A stretch of DNA of 64,000 nt, from positions 1,396,293-1,460,292 of the forward strand of contig JACIVX010000001.1 in the NCBI GenBank assembly GCA_014361295.1. The letters are read 5' to 3'. Origin of the DNA: Methanomassiliicoccales archaeon (GTDB lineage: Archaea > Thermoplasmatota > Thermoplasmata > Methanomassiliicoccales > JACIVX01). This document shows, piece by piece, positions 27,101 through 35,418 of this stretch. A model generated the notes under the pieces. It saw only the letters and a list, made by a program, of their open reading frames with translations, searched no databases and was not told the DNA's origin. Each line of letters starts with the position of its first letter. Position 1 is the stretch's first letter. The translations under genes were made by a program, and so were the position numbers.

Positions 27101-27108
27101 TTTATATT
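27101..27108 (+). promoter_or_regulatory. TATA box of the L7Ae ribosomal operon
   Basis: TTTATATT is preceded by an A/C-rich BRE-like stretch (ACAAACC). It predicts transcription starting near 27131, which gives a leader of about 55 bases that includes the strong ribosome-binding site AAGGAGGT at 27172-27179. Confidence 0.6.
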
Positions 27109-27187
27109 CCTTTCCCTTTGTGCTCGTTTGCTCTTCAGAGCCGATGAATGATGAGGATGTGCAAAACATCTGAAGGAGGTAATCACA

Positions 27188-27559
27188 ATGCCAAAACCGA
27201 TCCATGTTCGATTCGAAATGCCAAAGGAGCTTCAGGACAAAGTTTACGAGCTCGTCGAGATCGCGAGGGATACTGGAAAAGTAAAAAAAGGGTCAAATGA
27301 GGTTACGAAGCTCGTTGAAAGGGGAGAAACCGTCTTCGTCGTGATGGCGGAGGACGTTCAACCTCCTGAGATCCTGGCTCATCTCCCGCTCCTCTGTGAG
27401 GAGAGAAACATCACTTACGCTTACGTCCCAAGCAAGGCCGAGCTTGGAAATGCCTCGGGCCTTGAAAAACCAACGGCGGCCGTCGCCGTTGTGGATGTGG
27501 GAAAAGGAAAGGCATTACTCGAAAATCTATCTGAACAAATAAAAAAGCTGAAAAAGTAG
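27188..27559 (+). CDS. rpl7ae: Ribosomal protein L7Ae (eL8), kink-turn RNA-binding protein
   Basis: 123 residues, standard archaeal length. It binds kink-turns in 23S rRNA and in C/D and H/ACA guide RNPs and RNase P. Conserved features: the KKGSNEVTKLVERGE RNA-binding segment, VVMAEDVQPPEILAHLPLLCEERNI in pieces, and the loop YVPSKAELGNASG that contacts the kink-turn. It is the first gene of the L7Ae-S28e-L24e-Ndk cluster, an order widely kept in euryarchaea. A strong Shine-Dalgarno site (AAGGAGGT) precedes the ATG. Confidence 0.97.
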   Translation: MPKPIHVRFEMPKELQDKVYELVEIARDTGKVKKGSNEVTKLVERGETVFVVMAEDVQPPEILAHLPLLCEERNITYAYVPSKAELGNASGLEKPTAAVAVVDVGKGKALLENLSEQIKKLKK

Positions 27560-27568
27560 GTGCGAAGG

Positions 27569-27781
27569 ATGCCAGAAGATGAGAACATTCCTTCGGAAGT
27601 CGTTGAGATCATCGGCAGGACAGGCATGACTGGTGAGGCAACCCAGGTCAAGGTCAGGGTCCTCGAAGGCAGAGATAAGGGTCGAATCATCACAAGGAAC
27701 ATCATGGGACCTGTGCGTGTCGGAGACATACTGATGCTGAGAGAGACTTCGAGAGAAGCTCGAAAGCTCACGATCAGATGA
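27569..27781 (+). CDS. rps28e: Ribosomal protein S28e
   Basis: 70 residues from the ATG at 27569; earlier in-frame codons give an N-terminus not seen in the family. The OB-fold sequence [19 protein letters not shown] and [20 protein letters not shown] is almost consensus, ending [10 protein letters not shown]28e is a small-subunit protein near the mRNA exit and tRNA E site. It sits 9 bases after L7Ae and 23 bases before L24e, in one operon. Confidence 0.96.
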   Translation: MPEDENIPSEVVEIIGRTGMTGEATQVKVRVLEGRDKGRIITRNIMGPVRVGDILMLRETSREARKLTIR

Positions 27782-27804
27782 GCGATAACTGGGGGCGCTA
27801 AACA

Positions 27805-28191
27805 ATGGTCGAGCGAAGGGTCTGTTCATTTTGCGGCGATGAGATTGAACCAGGTACTGGTCGGATGTTCATCAAGAAAGATGGCACAATTTACATGTTC
27901 TGTACGAGCAAGTGCTTCAAGAACATGATTTCTCTGCGAAGGGTGCCTCGGAAAACGGAATGGACACGCGTAGCTCAGCGCGAAAAACAGAGCGTTTCAA
28001 AGATCTCCTCCGCCGCGGCAAAAGTCGAAGAGGCTAGCAAGGTAACTGCGACTGGCGAGCAAACCGAAGGCTCTTCTCCCGTTGAAGTCGATTCAAGCAC
28101 TGAGGAATCTGGCGGGAAAGAAGAGAAAAAAGGGGAACGCAAAGCAAGGAAGATCAGGAAAAACGCAGAAAAGGAATCGGGAGAGGGATGA
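27805..28191 (+). CDS. rpl24e: Ribosomal protein L24e with long charged C-terminal tail
   Basis: 128 residues; typical archaeal L24e has 55-70. Residues 1-60 form the normal zinc-binding domain: [17 protein letters not shown], then [25 protein letters not shown] (four Cys ligands). Residues about 65-128 are low-complexity and strongly charged (Ser/Glu, then Lys/Arg repeats such as [20 protein letters not shown]). The tail has no recognisable domain and may be an extension that contacts rRNA or a disordered arm. The ndk ATG overlaps its stop (ATGA). Confidence 0.92.
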   Translation: MVERRVCSFCGDEIEPGTGRMFIKKDGTIYMFCTSKCFKNMISLRRVPRKTEWTRVAQREKQSVSKISSAAAKVEEASKVTATGEQTEGSSPVEVDSSTEESGGKEEKKGERKARKIRKNAEKESGEG

Positions 28192-28640
28192 TCGAGCGCA
28201 CCTTCGTCATGCTAAAGCCTGATGCAATTCAACGCGGTTTGATCGGCGCGATCATCAGCCGGCTTGAGGCACGCGGATTCAAGCCTGTCGCGATGAAACT
28301 CATGCGCATTCCGCGCGAATTAGCGGAGAGGCACTATGCCGAACACAAAGGGAAGAGTTTCTTTCCAGGTCTCATTGATTATATCACTTCTGGACCAGTG
28401 CTCTGCATGGTGTGGGAGGGGGAGAACATCATCACTGCTCTCAGAACAATGATGGGGAAGACAAATCCACAGGATGCAGCACCTGGAACAATCCGCGGAG
28501 ATTTCGCGCAGCAGACAGGAAGGAATCTGATTCATGGCTCCGATTCCCCTGAATCAGCGAAAAGGGAAATTGCGCTGTTTTTCAACGATTACGAACTCCA
28601 GGACTACAAGAAAACGATCGATCCCTGGTTGTATGAATGA
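28188..28640 (+). CDS. ndk: Nucleoside diphosphate kinase
   Basis: 150 residues. It equilibrates NTP and NDP pools through a phospho-histidine. [16 protein letters not shown], the [14 protein letters not shown] strand, [14 protein letters not shown], and the catalytic His in [18 protein letters not shown] are all consensus. Its ATG overlaps the L24e stop by 4 bases, so it is translated with the ribosomal proteins, as in most euryarchaea. A terminator-like hairpin follows at 28684. Confidence 0.97.
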   Translation: MIERTFVMLKPDAIQRGLIGAIISRLEARGFKPVAMKLMRIPRELAERHYAEHKGKSFFPGLIDYITSGPVLCMVWEGENIITALRTMMGKTNPQDAAPGTIRGDFAQQTGRNLIHGSDSPESAKREIALFFNDYELQDYKKTIDPWLYE

Positions 28641-28683
28641 AATCTGCTTCGATTACCTCAAGGTATACGGATGGTTAATAAAA

Positions 28684-28748
28684 GGAGATCAGTAATGAAT
28701 ATTGAATCCAACGATCTCCGCCTTTAAGAATTCATTTTTTTATTTTTT
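28684..28748 (+). terminator. Candidate terminator after ndk
   Basis: GGAGATC at 28684-28690 and GATCTCC at 28713-28719 form a perfect 7-bp stem with a 22-nt loop. A T-run (TTTTTTTATTTTTT) follows at about 28735-28748. U-runs alone can end archaeal transcripts. The loop also holds a 10-codon ATG frame (28695-28727), which I do not treat as a gene. Confidence 0.5.
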
Positions 28749-28812
28749 CACTCAAAGGATAGATCTGAGTTTGAAGAAAGATTCTAATAAGATTTCCCTG
28801 ATGCGATAGGCG

Positions 28813-30561
28813 ATGGCTTTAAGGCAGCCGATTGTGAGTGTCCTCGGTCACGTTGATCACGGGAAAACGAGTCTCCTCGATTATATCAGAGGTAGCACTG
28901 TCGCTCTCCGTGAGGCAGGTAGGATCACGCAGCACATCGGGGCGACCGAGGTTCCAATCGAACATATCTACGAGAAGTGTTCAGCTCTCATCGGCAACAA
29001 GAAGTTCACCGTTCCTGGCCTTTTGTTTATCGACACACCAGGCCATCAATCATTCACGACGTTGAGAGCGAGGGGAGGATCTCTTGCCGATCTTGCCGTC
29101 CTCGTGATCGATATCATGGAGGGTCCAAAGCCGCAAACGATCGAATCGATCAATATCCTCAAGCGATATAAAACGCCATTTGTTGTCGCTCTAAACAAAA
29201 TCGATCTCATTGATGGCTGGATCTCGCATCCTAATTCGCCATTCGTTCTTTCCTTTCGAGATCAACTCGAGGAAGTCAAGGCGAAGCTTGACGAAAAGGT
29301 ATACATGATTTCTGCCAGGCTTCATGACGAAGGATTGTCGGCAGAACGTTACGACCGCATCGAGGATTTCACGAGAAACATCGCGATCGTCCCCATTAGT
29401 GCGAGGACTGGTGAAGGGGTTCCGGACCTCCTGCTCGTCTTGATCGGCCTCGCCCAGAGATTCCTCGAGTCGGAGCTGCGGACGGAAACGGGACCGGCGA
29501 AAGGGACGGTTCTCGAAGTCAAGGAGGAGAGGGGTTTGGGCGCCACGATCGATGTGATCATTTATTCCGGGACTCTGAAAAAGGGAGACTGGGTGGCGCT
29601 CGGCACATCATCAAAACCTCTTGTGACGAAAGTCAAGGCGATTCTCAAACCGAGGCCTCTCGATGAAATCAGAGATCCGAGAGAGCGATTCGATTCCGTT
29701 GATGAGGTTTCTGCAGCAGCTGGCGTTAAACTCACGTGCCAGAATCTTGAGGGTGTTATTGCAGGTGGGCCTCTCAGGGTTATTTCAGGCGATGAAGCTC
29801 TCATTATCGATGAGATTCAGAAGGAAATGAAGGTTCACATAGAGACGAAGGATGAGGGAATCATCATCAAGGCCGACGCGATAGGGTCGCTAGAAGCCCT
29901 TGCGTTCGAAGCGGAGAACGCCGGTATACCGATCAGAAAGTTCGAGGTAGGGGACATCGCCAAGAGGGATATTGTTGAAGCCTGTGCCACGAATGAATCA
30001 CTCCATCGGGTCATCCTCGGCTTCAACGTGAAGATTTTACCAGAGGCGAAAGAAATCTTGCCAACTTATCCTGTCAAAGTATTTCTGAACGATGTTGTTT
30101 ACCGATTAATCGAAGACTATCAGAAGTGGGTTGAAGAGCAGAAGAGGGCGAGCGAGATCGAAAAACGTTCGAAGTTTTCCTTCCCTGGGAAGATCAAGGT
30201 ACTTCCGAACTGCGTTTTCCGCATCAGTAAGCCAGCAATTGTTGGTGTGCGTGTTCTCGCTGGAAGAATCAGACCGGGCCAGACCCTGATCAACCGAGAG
30301 GGAAAGGAAGTTGGAAAGATCAGGAGCATCAGGTCTGGAGAGGAAGCACTCAAGGAAGCGGTCGCAGGAAGTGAGGTGGCAATTGCGATTGAGGGAGCGA
30401 CTGTCGGCAGACAGGTCGTTGTCGAAGATATTCTGTATGTTGCGCTGGAAGAGTCGAAGGTAAAAGACCTTCAGTCCCTTGATTTGAATGAAGATGAAAA
30501 AATGACTCTCGAAGAATTGATCGCGATCATGAGAAAGCAGGATCCGTTCTGGGGGATTTGA
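28813..30561 (+). CDS. infB: Translation initiation factor aIF5B (IF2-like GTPase)
   Basis: 582 residues, normal for archaeal aIF5B, which promotes ribosomal subunit joining after initiator tRNA delivery. The G domain is at the N-terminus: [16 protein letters not shown] (P-loop), the switch region RITQHIGATEVP, FIDTPGHQSFTTLRARG, and ALNKID. Domains II-IV follow (VYRLIEDYQKWVEEQK, then KIKVLPNCVFR and GVRVLAGRIRPGQTL). A TATA-like TCTAATAA at about 28782-28789 would start transcription at the ATG, so the mRNA is probably leaderless, independent of the ribosomal operon upstream. Confidence 0.96.
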   Translation: MALRQPIVSVLGHVDHGKTSLLDYIRGSTVALREAGRITQHIGATEVPIEHIYEKCSALIGNKKFTVPGLLFIDTPGHQSFTTLRARGGSLADLAVLVIDIMEGPKPQTIESINILKRYKTPFVVALNKIDLIDGWISHPNSPFVLSFRDQLEEVKAKLDEKVYMISARLHDEGLSAERYDRIEDFTRNIAIVPISARTGEGVPDLLLVLIGLAQRFLESELRTETGPAKGTVLEVKEERGLGATIDVIIYSGTLKKGDWVALGTSSKPLVTKVKAILKPRPLDEIRDPRERFDSVDEVSAAAGVKLTCQNLEGVIAGGPLRVISGDEALIIDEIQKEMKVHIETKDEGIIIKADAIGSLEALAFEAENAGIPIRKFEVGDIAKRDIVEACATNESLHRVILGFNVKILPEAKEILPTYPVKVFLNDVVYRLIEDYQKWVEEQKRASEIEKRSKFSFPGKIKVLPNCVFRISKPAIVGVRVLAGRIRPGQTLINREGKEVGKIRSIRSGEEALKEAVAGSEVAIAIEGATVGRQVVVEDILYVALEESKVKDLQSLDLNEDEKMTLEELIAIMRKQDPFWGI

Positions 30562-30586
30562 GTACTTGGAACAAGAATGTGTATCA

Positions 30587-30742
30587 TTACAATATCGTGA
30601 GGTTTTTTAACTTATCTAATCGTTTTAGTCTTTCATCATAATCGGTGGATGAACTTCTGGGAGCTTCAATCTGGAAAATTGTAGCATCTCGACCGGTCAA
30701 TTCTCTTTTCTTTCCAGCGAGCAACGATCTGAAAAGCGTCAT
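30587..30742 (-). CDS. Possible small or frameshifted gene, antisense in the infB-rps6e gap
   Basis: A 51-codon minus-strand frame (ATG at 30742) reads SLLAGKKRELTGRDATIFQIEAP then RSSSTDYDERLKRLDKLKNL, which has the look of a real, charged protein. Just upstream in another frame is GLKQLIELSDDAFQIVARWKEKR, which could be the same gene's N-terminus if one frameshift is allowed (from a GTG at 30809). No ribosome-binding site precedes the ATG. No family recognised. It may be a small gene, a frameshifted remnant or chance. Confidence 0.3.
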   Translation of the reverse strand: MTLFRSLLAGKKRELTGRDATIFQIEAPRSSSTDYDERLKRLDKLKNLTIL

Positions 30743-30815
30743 CAGATAATTCAATCAATTGCTTTAGCCCGTCCTGCTTTCGTGAATTAACCAGCTTATT
30801 CCGACTCACCAAAAG

Positions 30816-30823
30816 TTATTTAA
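30816..30823 (+). promoter_or_regulatory. TATA box of rps6e-eif2g
   Basis: TTATTTAA is preceded by purine-rich AAAAG and predicts a start near 30846, about 17 bases before the S6e ATG. The element is nearly palindromic and could also serve the opposite strand. Confidence 0.5.
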
Positions 30824-30862
30824 CGGGAACTACATTAGGGCGATACCTAACAGGTGTTCAGA

Positions 30863-31258
30863 ATGGTTGAATTCAAGGCTGTCATTAACGATGCAAAGAC
30901 TGGAAAATCGTATCAGGTGACGGTCTCAGGCCATCATGCGAACTCCCTTATCGGCAGAAAGATCGGCGAGGTGATCGACGGTATCTTCGTCGGTCTTCCT
31001 GGGTACAAGCTGACCATTACGGGAGGAAGCGATAAGGACGGCTTCCCGATGAGGAAGGACCTCCCGGGCACAAGGAGGGTAAAGCTCCTGTTGGCGAGCG
31101 GCTCAACGGGTTTCAAGTCTGGTGAGAAAGGGGTTAGAAAGAGAAAGTCTGTACGGGGGAACACGATTTCACCGGAAATCGTCCAGATCAATATGAAAAT
31201 CACTTCGAGAGGGGCAAAACCGATTGAAGATCTCATTAAGAAAGAGGAGACCAAATGA
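30863..31258 (+). CDS. rps6e: Ribosomal protein S6e
   Basis: About 131 residues from the ATG at 30863, which follows AGGTG at a 6-base spacing; a GTG at 30854 is in frame but overlaps that site. The sequence [20 protein letters not shown], then [22 protein letters not shown] and [18 protein letters not shown], is typical S6e, a small-subunit protein. The stop overlaps the ATG of aIF2-gamma (ATGA). Confidence 0.96.
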   Translation: MVEFKAVINDAKTGKSYQVTVSGHHANSLIGRKIGEVIDGIFVGLPGYKLTITGGSDKDGFPMRKDLPGTRRVKLLLASGSTGFKSGEKGVRKRKSVRGNTISPEIVQINMKITSRGAKPIEDLIKKEETK

Positions 31259-32490
31259 TCGTACCGCAGCAGCCCGAGGTCAACATTGGGATGATTGGTC
31301 ATGTCGACCATGGAAAAACGACGCTAACGAAAGCGCTCACTGGAGAGTGGACAGACCGTCATTCTGAGGAGATCAAGCGCGGTATTTCGATCAGACTTGG
31401 ATATGCGGATGTAGCATTCTATAAGTGTCGCTCGTGCGAACCTCCAGCTGCCTACACAAATGACAAGACCTGCAGGCATTGCGGTGGCGAAGCGGAATTT
31501 CTCCGTGCTGTTTCTTTTGTCGATGCACCAGGTCATGAAACTCTGATGGCGACGATGCTCTCCGGCGCTGCCTTGATGAATGGCGCCCTGCTTCTTGTCG
31601 CCGCTAACGAGCGTTGTCCCCAGCCTCAAACAAAAGAACATCTGATGGCGCTGACGATCATCGGCGTTGACAAAATCATCGTTGTGCAGAACAAGATCGA
31701 TCTCGTGACGAAAGAAGAGGCGCTGGAGAACTACCGACAGATCAAATCCTTTGTGAAGGGAACGATCGCTGAGAACGCTCCAATCATTCCTGTCTCGGCA
31801 CATCATGATGTGAACATCGATAAACTCATCGAAACAATTGAAAAGTACATCCCTACACCGAAATTCGACGCAAGCAAACCTGCAAGAATGTATGTTGCGC
31901 GATCGTTCGATATCAATACCCCCGGCTCATCGCCAGAGGAATTAAGGGGGGGTGTACTCGGAGGGAGTCTGATTCAGGGGCAGCTCGAACTGGGCGATGA
32001 AATTGAGATTAGCCCAGGGAGAAAGATTGAGGGCAGCGGCGGGAAGACCTCATGGGAACCACTGACAACAACGGTCGTCTCCCTTCATGCAGGTGGAACA
32101 CCTCTTGAAAGAGCAAAGCCTGGCGGGCTCATCGCCATTGGAACGAAACTCGATCCTTCGCTGACCAAATCGGATGGACTCACTGGCCGAATGGTCGGCA
32201 AGCCTGGAACACTCCCACCCGTCCTCAGTAAATTCACGATGTCGACTCATCTCCTCGAGAGGGTCGTTGGCGCGGCGGAGGACTTGGTGGTCGAGAATAT
32301 AAGAACGAACGAACCTCTCATGCTGAGCGTTGGCACAGCAACAACCGTTGGTATCGTGATGAGTGCAAGGGAAACAACTTGTGAAGTCTCGCTCAAGATC
32401 CCAGTCTGCGCGGAACCGAATCAAAGGGTCGCGATTTCTCGAAAAATCTCGGGGAAATGGCGCCTCATCGGTTATGGCATTATACAGTGA
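31255..32490 (+). CDS. eif2g: Translation initiation factor aIF2 gamma subunit
   Basis: 411 residues, the GTPase of the aIF2 heterotrimer that brings Met-tRNAi to the ribosome. [19 protein letters not shown] (P-loop), the zinc knuckle [21 protein letters not shown] read in two parts, [21 protein letters not shown], and [12 protein letters not shown] are all conserved. Beta-barrel domains II and III follow ([21 protein letters not shown], then GRMVGKPG and RVAISRK). It is translationally coupled to S6e and followed after 10 bases by a PIN-domain gene. Confidence 0.97.
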   Translation: MIVPQQPEVNIGMIGHVDHGKTTLTKALTGEWTDRHSEEIKRGISIRLGYADVAFYKCRSCEPPAAYTNDKTCRHCGGEAEFLRAVSFVDAPGHETLMATMLSGAALMNGALLLVAANERCPQPQTKEHLMALTIIGVDKIIVVQNKIDLVTKEEALENYRQIKSFVKGTIAENAPIIPVSAHHDVNIDKLIETIEKYIPTPKFDASKPARMYVARSFDINTPGSSPEELRGGVLGGSLIQGQLELGDEIEISPGRKIEGSGGKTSWEPLTTTVVSLHAGGTPLERAKPGGLIAIGTKLDPSLTKSDGLTGRMVGKPGTLPPVLSKFTMSTHLLERVVGAAEDLVVENIRTNEPLMLSVGTATTVGIVMSARETTCEVSLKIPVCAEPNQRVAISRKISGKWRLIGYGIIQ

Positions 32491-32500
32491 TTGTGGCCTT

Positions 32501-32857
32501 ATGCAAAAAGTCGTTCTTGATACGAATGCTCTTCTCATGCCTTTTGAATGTTCTCTCAATATTGATCTCGAACTGCAGCGCCTCATTGGCGAGTGCGAGG
32601 TTCATGTGCCTTCACCGGTCATCGGCGAATTGAAACGCTCGAGGAATAAATACGCAAAAGCCGCACTCGACCTGGCGCGAAAGTATAGGATTGATTCGAC
32701 AGATCAGCAGGGTGATGATGCGGTCGTCGAACTCGCTTCGAAACTCAACGCTTTCGTTGTCACGAACGACAAGTATCTCATTTCAAAGCTCAGCGCGCGC
32801 GGAATCAAGGTCATTGTGCTTCGATCGAGGAATCATCTTGAGTTTTATATCGATTAA
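32501..32857 (+). CDS. PIN-domain protein (FCF1/VapC-like ribonuclease fold)
   Basis: 118 residues from the ATG at 32501, ten bases after the aIF2-gamma stop. VVLDTNALLMPFE gives the first catalytic Asp (residue 7), SPVIGELKR the Glu, and DDAVVELA and VVTNDKYLISKL the remaining acidic residues of the PIN active site. Linkage of this PIN gene with eif2g is common in euryarchaea, where it is thought to take part in rRNA processing (FCF1/UTP24-like) rather than as a toxin. No antitoxin gene adjoins it. Confidence 0.85.
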   Translation: MQKVVLDTNALLMPFECSLNIDLELQRLIGECEVHVPSPVIGELKRSRNKYAKAALDLARKYRIDSTDQQGDDAVVELASKLNAFVVTNDKYLISKLSARGIKVIVLRSRNHLEFYID

Positions 32858-33678
32858 ACAAGAGGCTGCGGCGTGTCGGCAGACTCTTCATTTTCATTCT
32901 TTTTGTGAGGAATCATTTTCAATCGCTCCTCCATGAGTTTCTTGCCGAATTCCGTGGAGGCGTAAACGGGGATCTTATTTCCGACGGAGAAAACCGCTCT
33001 TTCCTTCGCGACCTCTCTGACCCACTTTGATGCACATGCCGTCACGATGTCACACGAATTGAAAAGGCCTATCGCTTCATCCTTACTCACATTGGTCGTG
33101 TGAACTGCGAAAATCGCCACCCTCGGCCCGTAACAATTTCTGATTTTCGCCGCCTCATCCGCTGAAACGATCGTCACCCCAATCCTCTGAAATCCAAGGC
33201 GGTCAGCAAGGCGCACGCCCTCAAACTGGTTGATTTTACCAGTTTTCGGATCGAGAACGCGTTCCTCGCCAAGAACACTAATGGTCTCTGGGTATGGGGT
33301 TGTTTCGATGACTGCAGAAAGTCTCCCACCGATTCCCTGTATGATCTCCGGATCATTAATGACAGTTGTGCCAGCGCCGTCACACACGAGAACGGCACAG
33401 TCGAGGAAATTCCTAGAAACGGCCATTGCAATGATTTCCGAAACGCCGAAACTCAGGAAGTCCCTCATCCTGATTTCTCTCTGGGGAGTGCACATACCAA
33501 AGCTCTTGATCCTGAACTCGATATTCTCGCGGATCGCTTCCCTTGTGATCCTCTCAATCCCTCTGTATTTCTTGAACAGAGGACAATAAGTGATTATCGG
33601 TTCGCCGACCTCCGTGACCTTTCCATTTTCGATAACAACCCTTGCTCGACCTAGCGCTTCGATAACATGTCTGTCCAT
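32854..33678 (-). CDS. Putative methanogenesis marker protein 8 (DUF2099)
   Basis: 274 residues. The N-terminus (VIEALGRARVVIENGKVTEVGEP and ITYCPLFKKYRGIERIT) and the core (EFRIKSFGMCTPQREIRMRDFLSFGVSEI, read in parts) match the family called methanogenesis marker 8, whose biochemical role I do not know to be established. Several conserved Cys (C32, C62 region, C95 region) could bind metal. A TATA-like CTTAATTTAA lies 30-45 bases upstream. The gene is convergent with the PIN gene, overlapping by 4 bases. The C-terminal 20 residues are charged and variable. Marker 8 suggests a methanogen or a lineage derived from one. Confidence 0.8.
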   Translation of the reverse strand: MDRHVIEALGRARVVIENGKVTEVGEPIITYCPLFKKYRGIERITREAIRENIEFRIKSFGMCTPQREIRMRDFLSFGVSEIIAMAVSRNFLDCAVLVCDGAGTTVINDPEIIQGIGGRLSAVIETTPYPETISVLGEERVLDPKTGKINQFEGVRLADRLGFQRIGVTIVSADEAAKIRNCYGPRVAIFAVHTTNVSKDEAIGLFNSCDIVTACASKWVREVAKERAVFSVGNKIPVYASTEFGKKLMEERLKMIPHKKNENEESADTPQPLV

Positions 33679-33838
33679 GTGGAATCCCTTAGCGCGGGAT
33701 ATGACCGGCGATTAAATTAAGCTTACGTGTCATCATCCTTCATCGAGTATTATGAAAGAGTTAAATATCGAAACCTAGAATCGAAGCATGAACGGATGGA
33801 ATTATCAAGTATTCATTGAAAATGATTGATTTCGCAGG

Positions 33839-34510
33839 ATGGTTGGAACGATGGATGAGAAAGTAATTGCTGCGCTGAAAAGGATCGCGCTTCTCGGTGG
33901 TCTCCACGACTATATCACTATCTCATCAAGAGAACTCGGCGAGCTTCTTGACATGAGCCAGCAATCCGCTTCCAAACGCATCCTCGATCTACTCGATAAG
34001 GGTCTAATCCAGCGTGATCTCGGCGCGAGGAAACAGCGAATCAAGTTGACCGAAAAAGGCATCGAATTATTGAAGAAGGAGTATATTGAATACCAACGGA
34101 TTTTCGAAATGAAAGATTTCGTCATCATTCGAGGTACTGTCATCACTGGAATGGGTGAGGGGCAGTATTATGTGACACAGTCAGGGTACATGGAACAGTT
34201 CGAGGAGAAACTCTCATTTAGGCCATATGATGGCACTCTTAATCTTAAAGTTTTCCCGGCGGACCTGCCGAAGCTCGAGGCACTCAGGGGAAGCGGGGGG
34301 ATATTGATCAAGGGTTTCGAGAGGAACGGCCGCACATTCGGTGATGTCAGGGCACACAAGGCATCGATCCAGAATATCGATTGCGCTGTCGTGATTCCGA
34401 GCCGATCCCATTACAGCGATGTCATGGAGATCATCTGCAAATATCATCTCCGCAGGACATTGGGTTTGAAAGACGGAGATCAGGTGGAAGTACGGGTTTC
34501 GCTCGTCTGA
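33839..34510 (+). CDS. ribK: CTP-dependent riboflavin kinase with N-terminal winged helix
   Basis: 223 residues. An N-terminal winged-helix domain (about 1-85, ISSRELGELLDMSQQSASKRILDLL) is fused to the archaeal RibK domain (about 95-223): GTVITGMGEGQYYVTQSGYM, then FRPYDGTLNLKVFP and GFERNGRTFGDVRAHKA. The enzyme makes FMN using CTP in place of ATP in characterised archaeal homologues. The fused helix-turn-helix suggests that it also acts as a regulator of flavin genes, as reported for such fusions. An alternative start is the ATG at 33851. Confidence 0.9.
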   Translation: MVGTMDEKVIAALKRIALLGGLHDYITISSRELGELLDMSQQSASKRILDLLDKGLIQRDLGARKQRIKLTEKGIELLKKEYIEYQRIFEMKDFVIIRGTVITGMGEGQYYVTQSGYMEQFEEKLSFRPYDGTLNLKVFPADLPKLEALRGSGGILIKGFERNGRTFGDVRAHKASIQNIDCAVVIPSRSHYSDVMEIICKYHLRRTLGLKDGDQVEVRVSLV

Positions 34511-34570
34511 ACGGATGAAACTGTCAGATGAATTCTTCACCACTTTATCGATAAATCCGATGATTTTCCT

Positions 34571-35407
34571 TCAAAATTTTTTTGTGATATACTCGACAAC
34601 GGATTCAAAAACCGCTCTGCCGTCACCGGGATCTTCGGGCGAAAAACGAGTTCTTGTCCAGTCAGGATGGTTATACCGGAAAAAGGTCCTCTCAGGGTGT
34701 GGCATCAGCCCGAGAACCGTGCCAAGAGGATTGCATATGCCTGCAATATTCCTCAACGAGCCGTTTGGATTCCATGGGTAGCCAGCATAAAATCCGCTTT
34801 CGTCAACATATCTGAAGACAATCTGGTCGTTTTCTTCGAGTTTGTCGAGTATGTATTCTCTTTTTTCAGCAGGGAGCATGAATTTGCCCTCGGCATGAGC
34901 AGAGGGAAACATCACGATCTCACCTCTTTTCATCCTTCGCGTGAAAACGCATTTTCCTTTGCTCTCGACTTTCAAAAGTGTTGGAAGGCACTCAAACCTC
35001 CCTGATTCGTTCGTCGCCAGGGCTGCCTGCGCTGAATCGCTCATCACTCCGTCCAACGCTGGCAGCATCCCGAGTTCGACGAGCACCTGAAACCCGTTGC
35101 AGATGCCGATAATAGGTTTTTCAGACTGCACAAACCTCTTCAAATCGTTTGAAAGGGTGCTTTTCATTCGCGCTGCAAATATCGCCCCCGCCCTCACATA
35201 ATCGCCAGCGGAAAATCCGCCAGGAATAACCAGGATGTGATAATCATCGAGTCTCCTTCGGAGATCAGCCGAGCAATGACCAGTCAGTTGTTTGAGGTGT
35301 ACGATTTCAGGTGATGTGCCGACGAATCGAAATGCCGCGCAAGTTTCATCTTCACAGTTCGTCCCTTCGATTCTGAGGATACAGACTTTCACATCTTCGG
35401 CTTTCAT
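34571..35407 (-). CDS. purQ: Phosphoribosylformylglycinamidine synthase, glutaminase subunit
   Basis: About 278 residues from the ATG at 35407, which is preceded by a perfect AGGTGAT site; an earlier ATG at 35422 also exists. Class I amidotransferase: VCILRIEGTNCEDETCAAF, VIPGGFSAGDYVRAGAI, the nucleophile Cys in IIGICNGFQVLVELGMLP, and the His/Glu pair in LGLMPHPERTF. It supplies ammonia from glutamine to PurL. It is longer than bacterial PurQ (about 225 aa), in line with archaeal forms. Its start overlaps the 3' end region of purL, so the cluster purS-purL-purQ is one operon on the minus strand. Confidence 0.93.
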   Translation of the reverse strand: MKAEDVKVCILRIEGTNCEDETCAAFRFVGTSPEIVHLKQLTGHCSADLRRRLDDYHILVIPGGFSAGDYVRAGAIFAARMKSTLSNDLKRFVQSEKPIIGICNGFQVLVELGMLPALDGVMSDSAQAALATNESGRFECLPTLLKVESKGKCVFTRRMKRGEIVMFPSAHAEGKFMLPAEKREYILDKLEENDQIVFRYVDESGFYAGYPWNPNGSLRNIAGICNPLGTVLGLMPHPERTFFRYNHPDWTRTRFSPEDPGDGRAVFESVVEYITKKF

Positions 35408-35418
35408 CGGATCACCTC

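Noticed and set aside
28695-28727. 10-codon ATG frame with AAGGAG upstream as a regulatory peptide of infB
   Set aside because: It lies entirely within the terminator loop and its ribosome-binding site is part of the stem; composition carries no signal.
32501-32857. PIN gene as a VapC toxin
   Set aside because: No antitoxin-like gene adjoins it, and linkage with eif2g is a conserved housekeeping arrangement.
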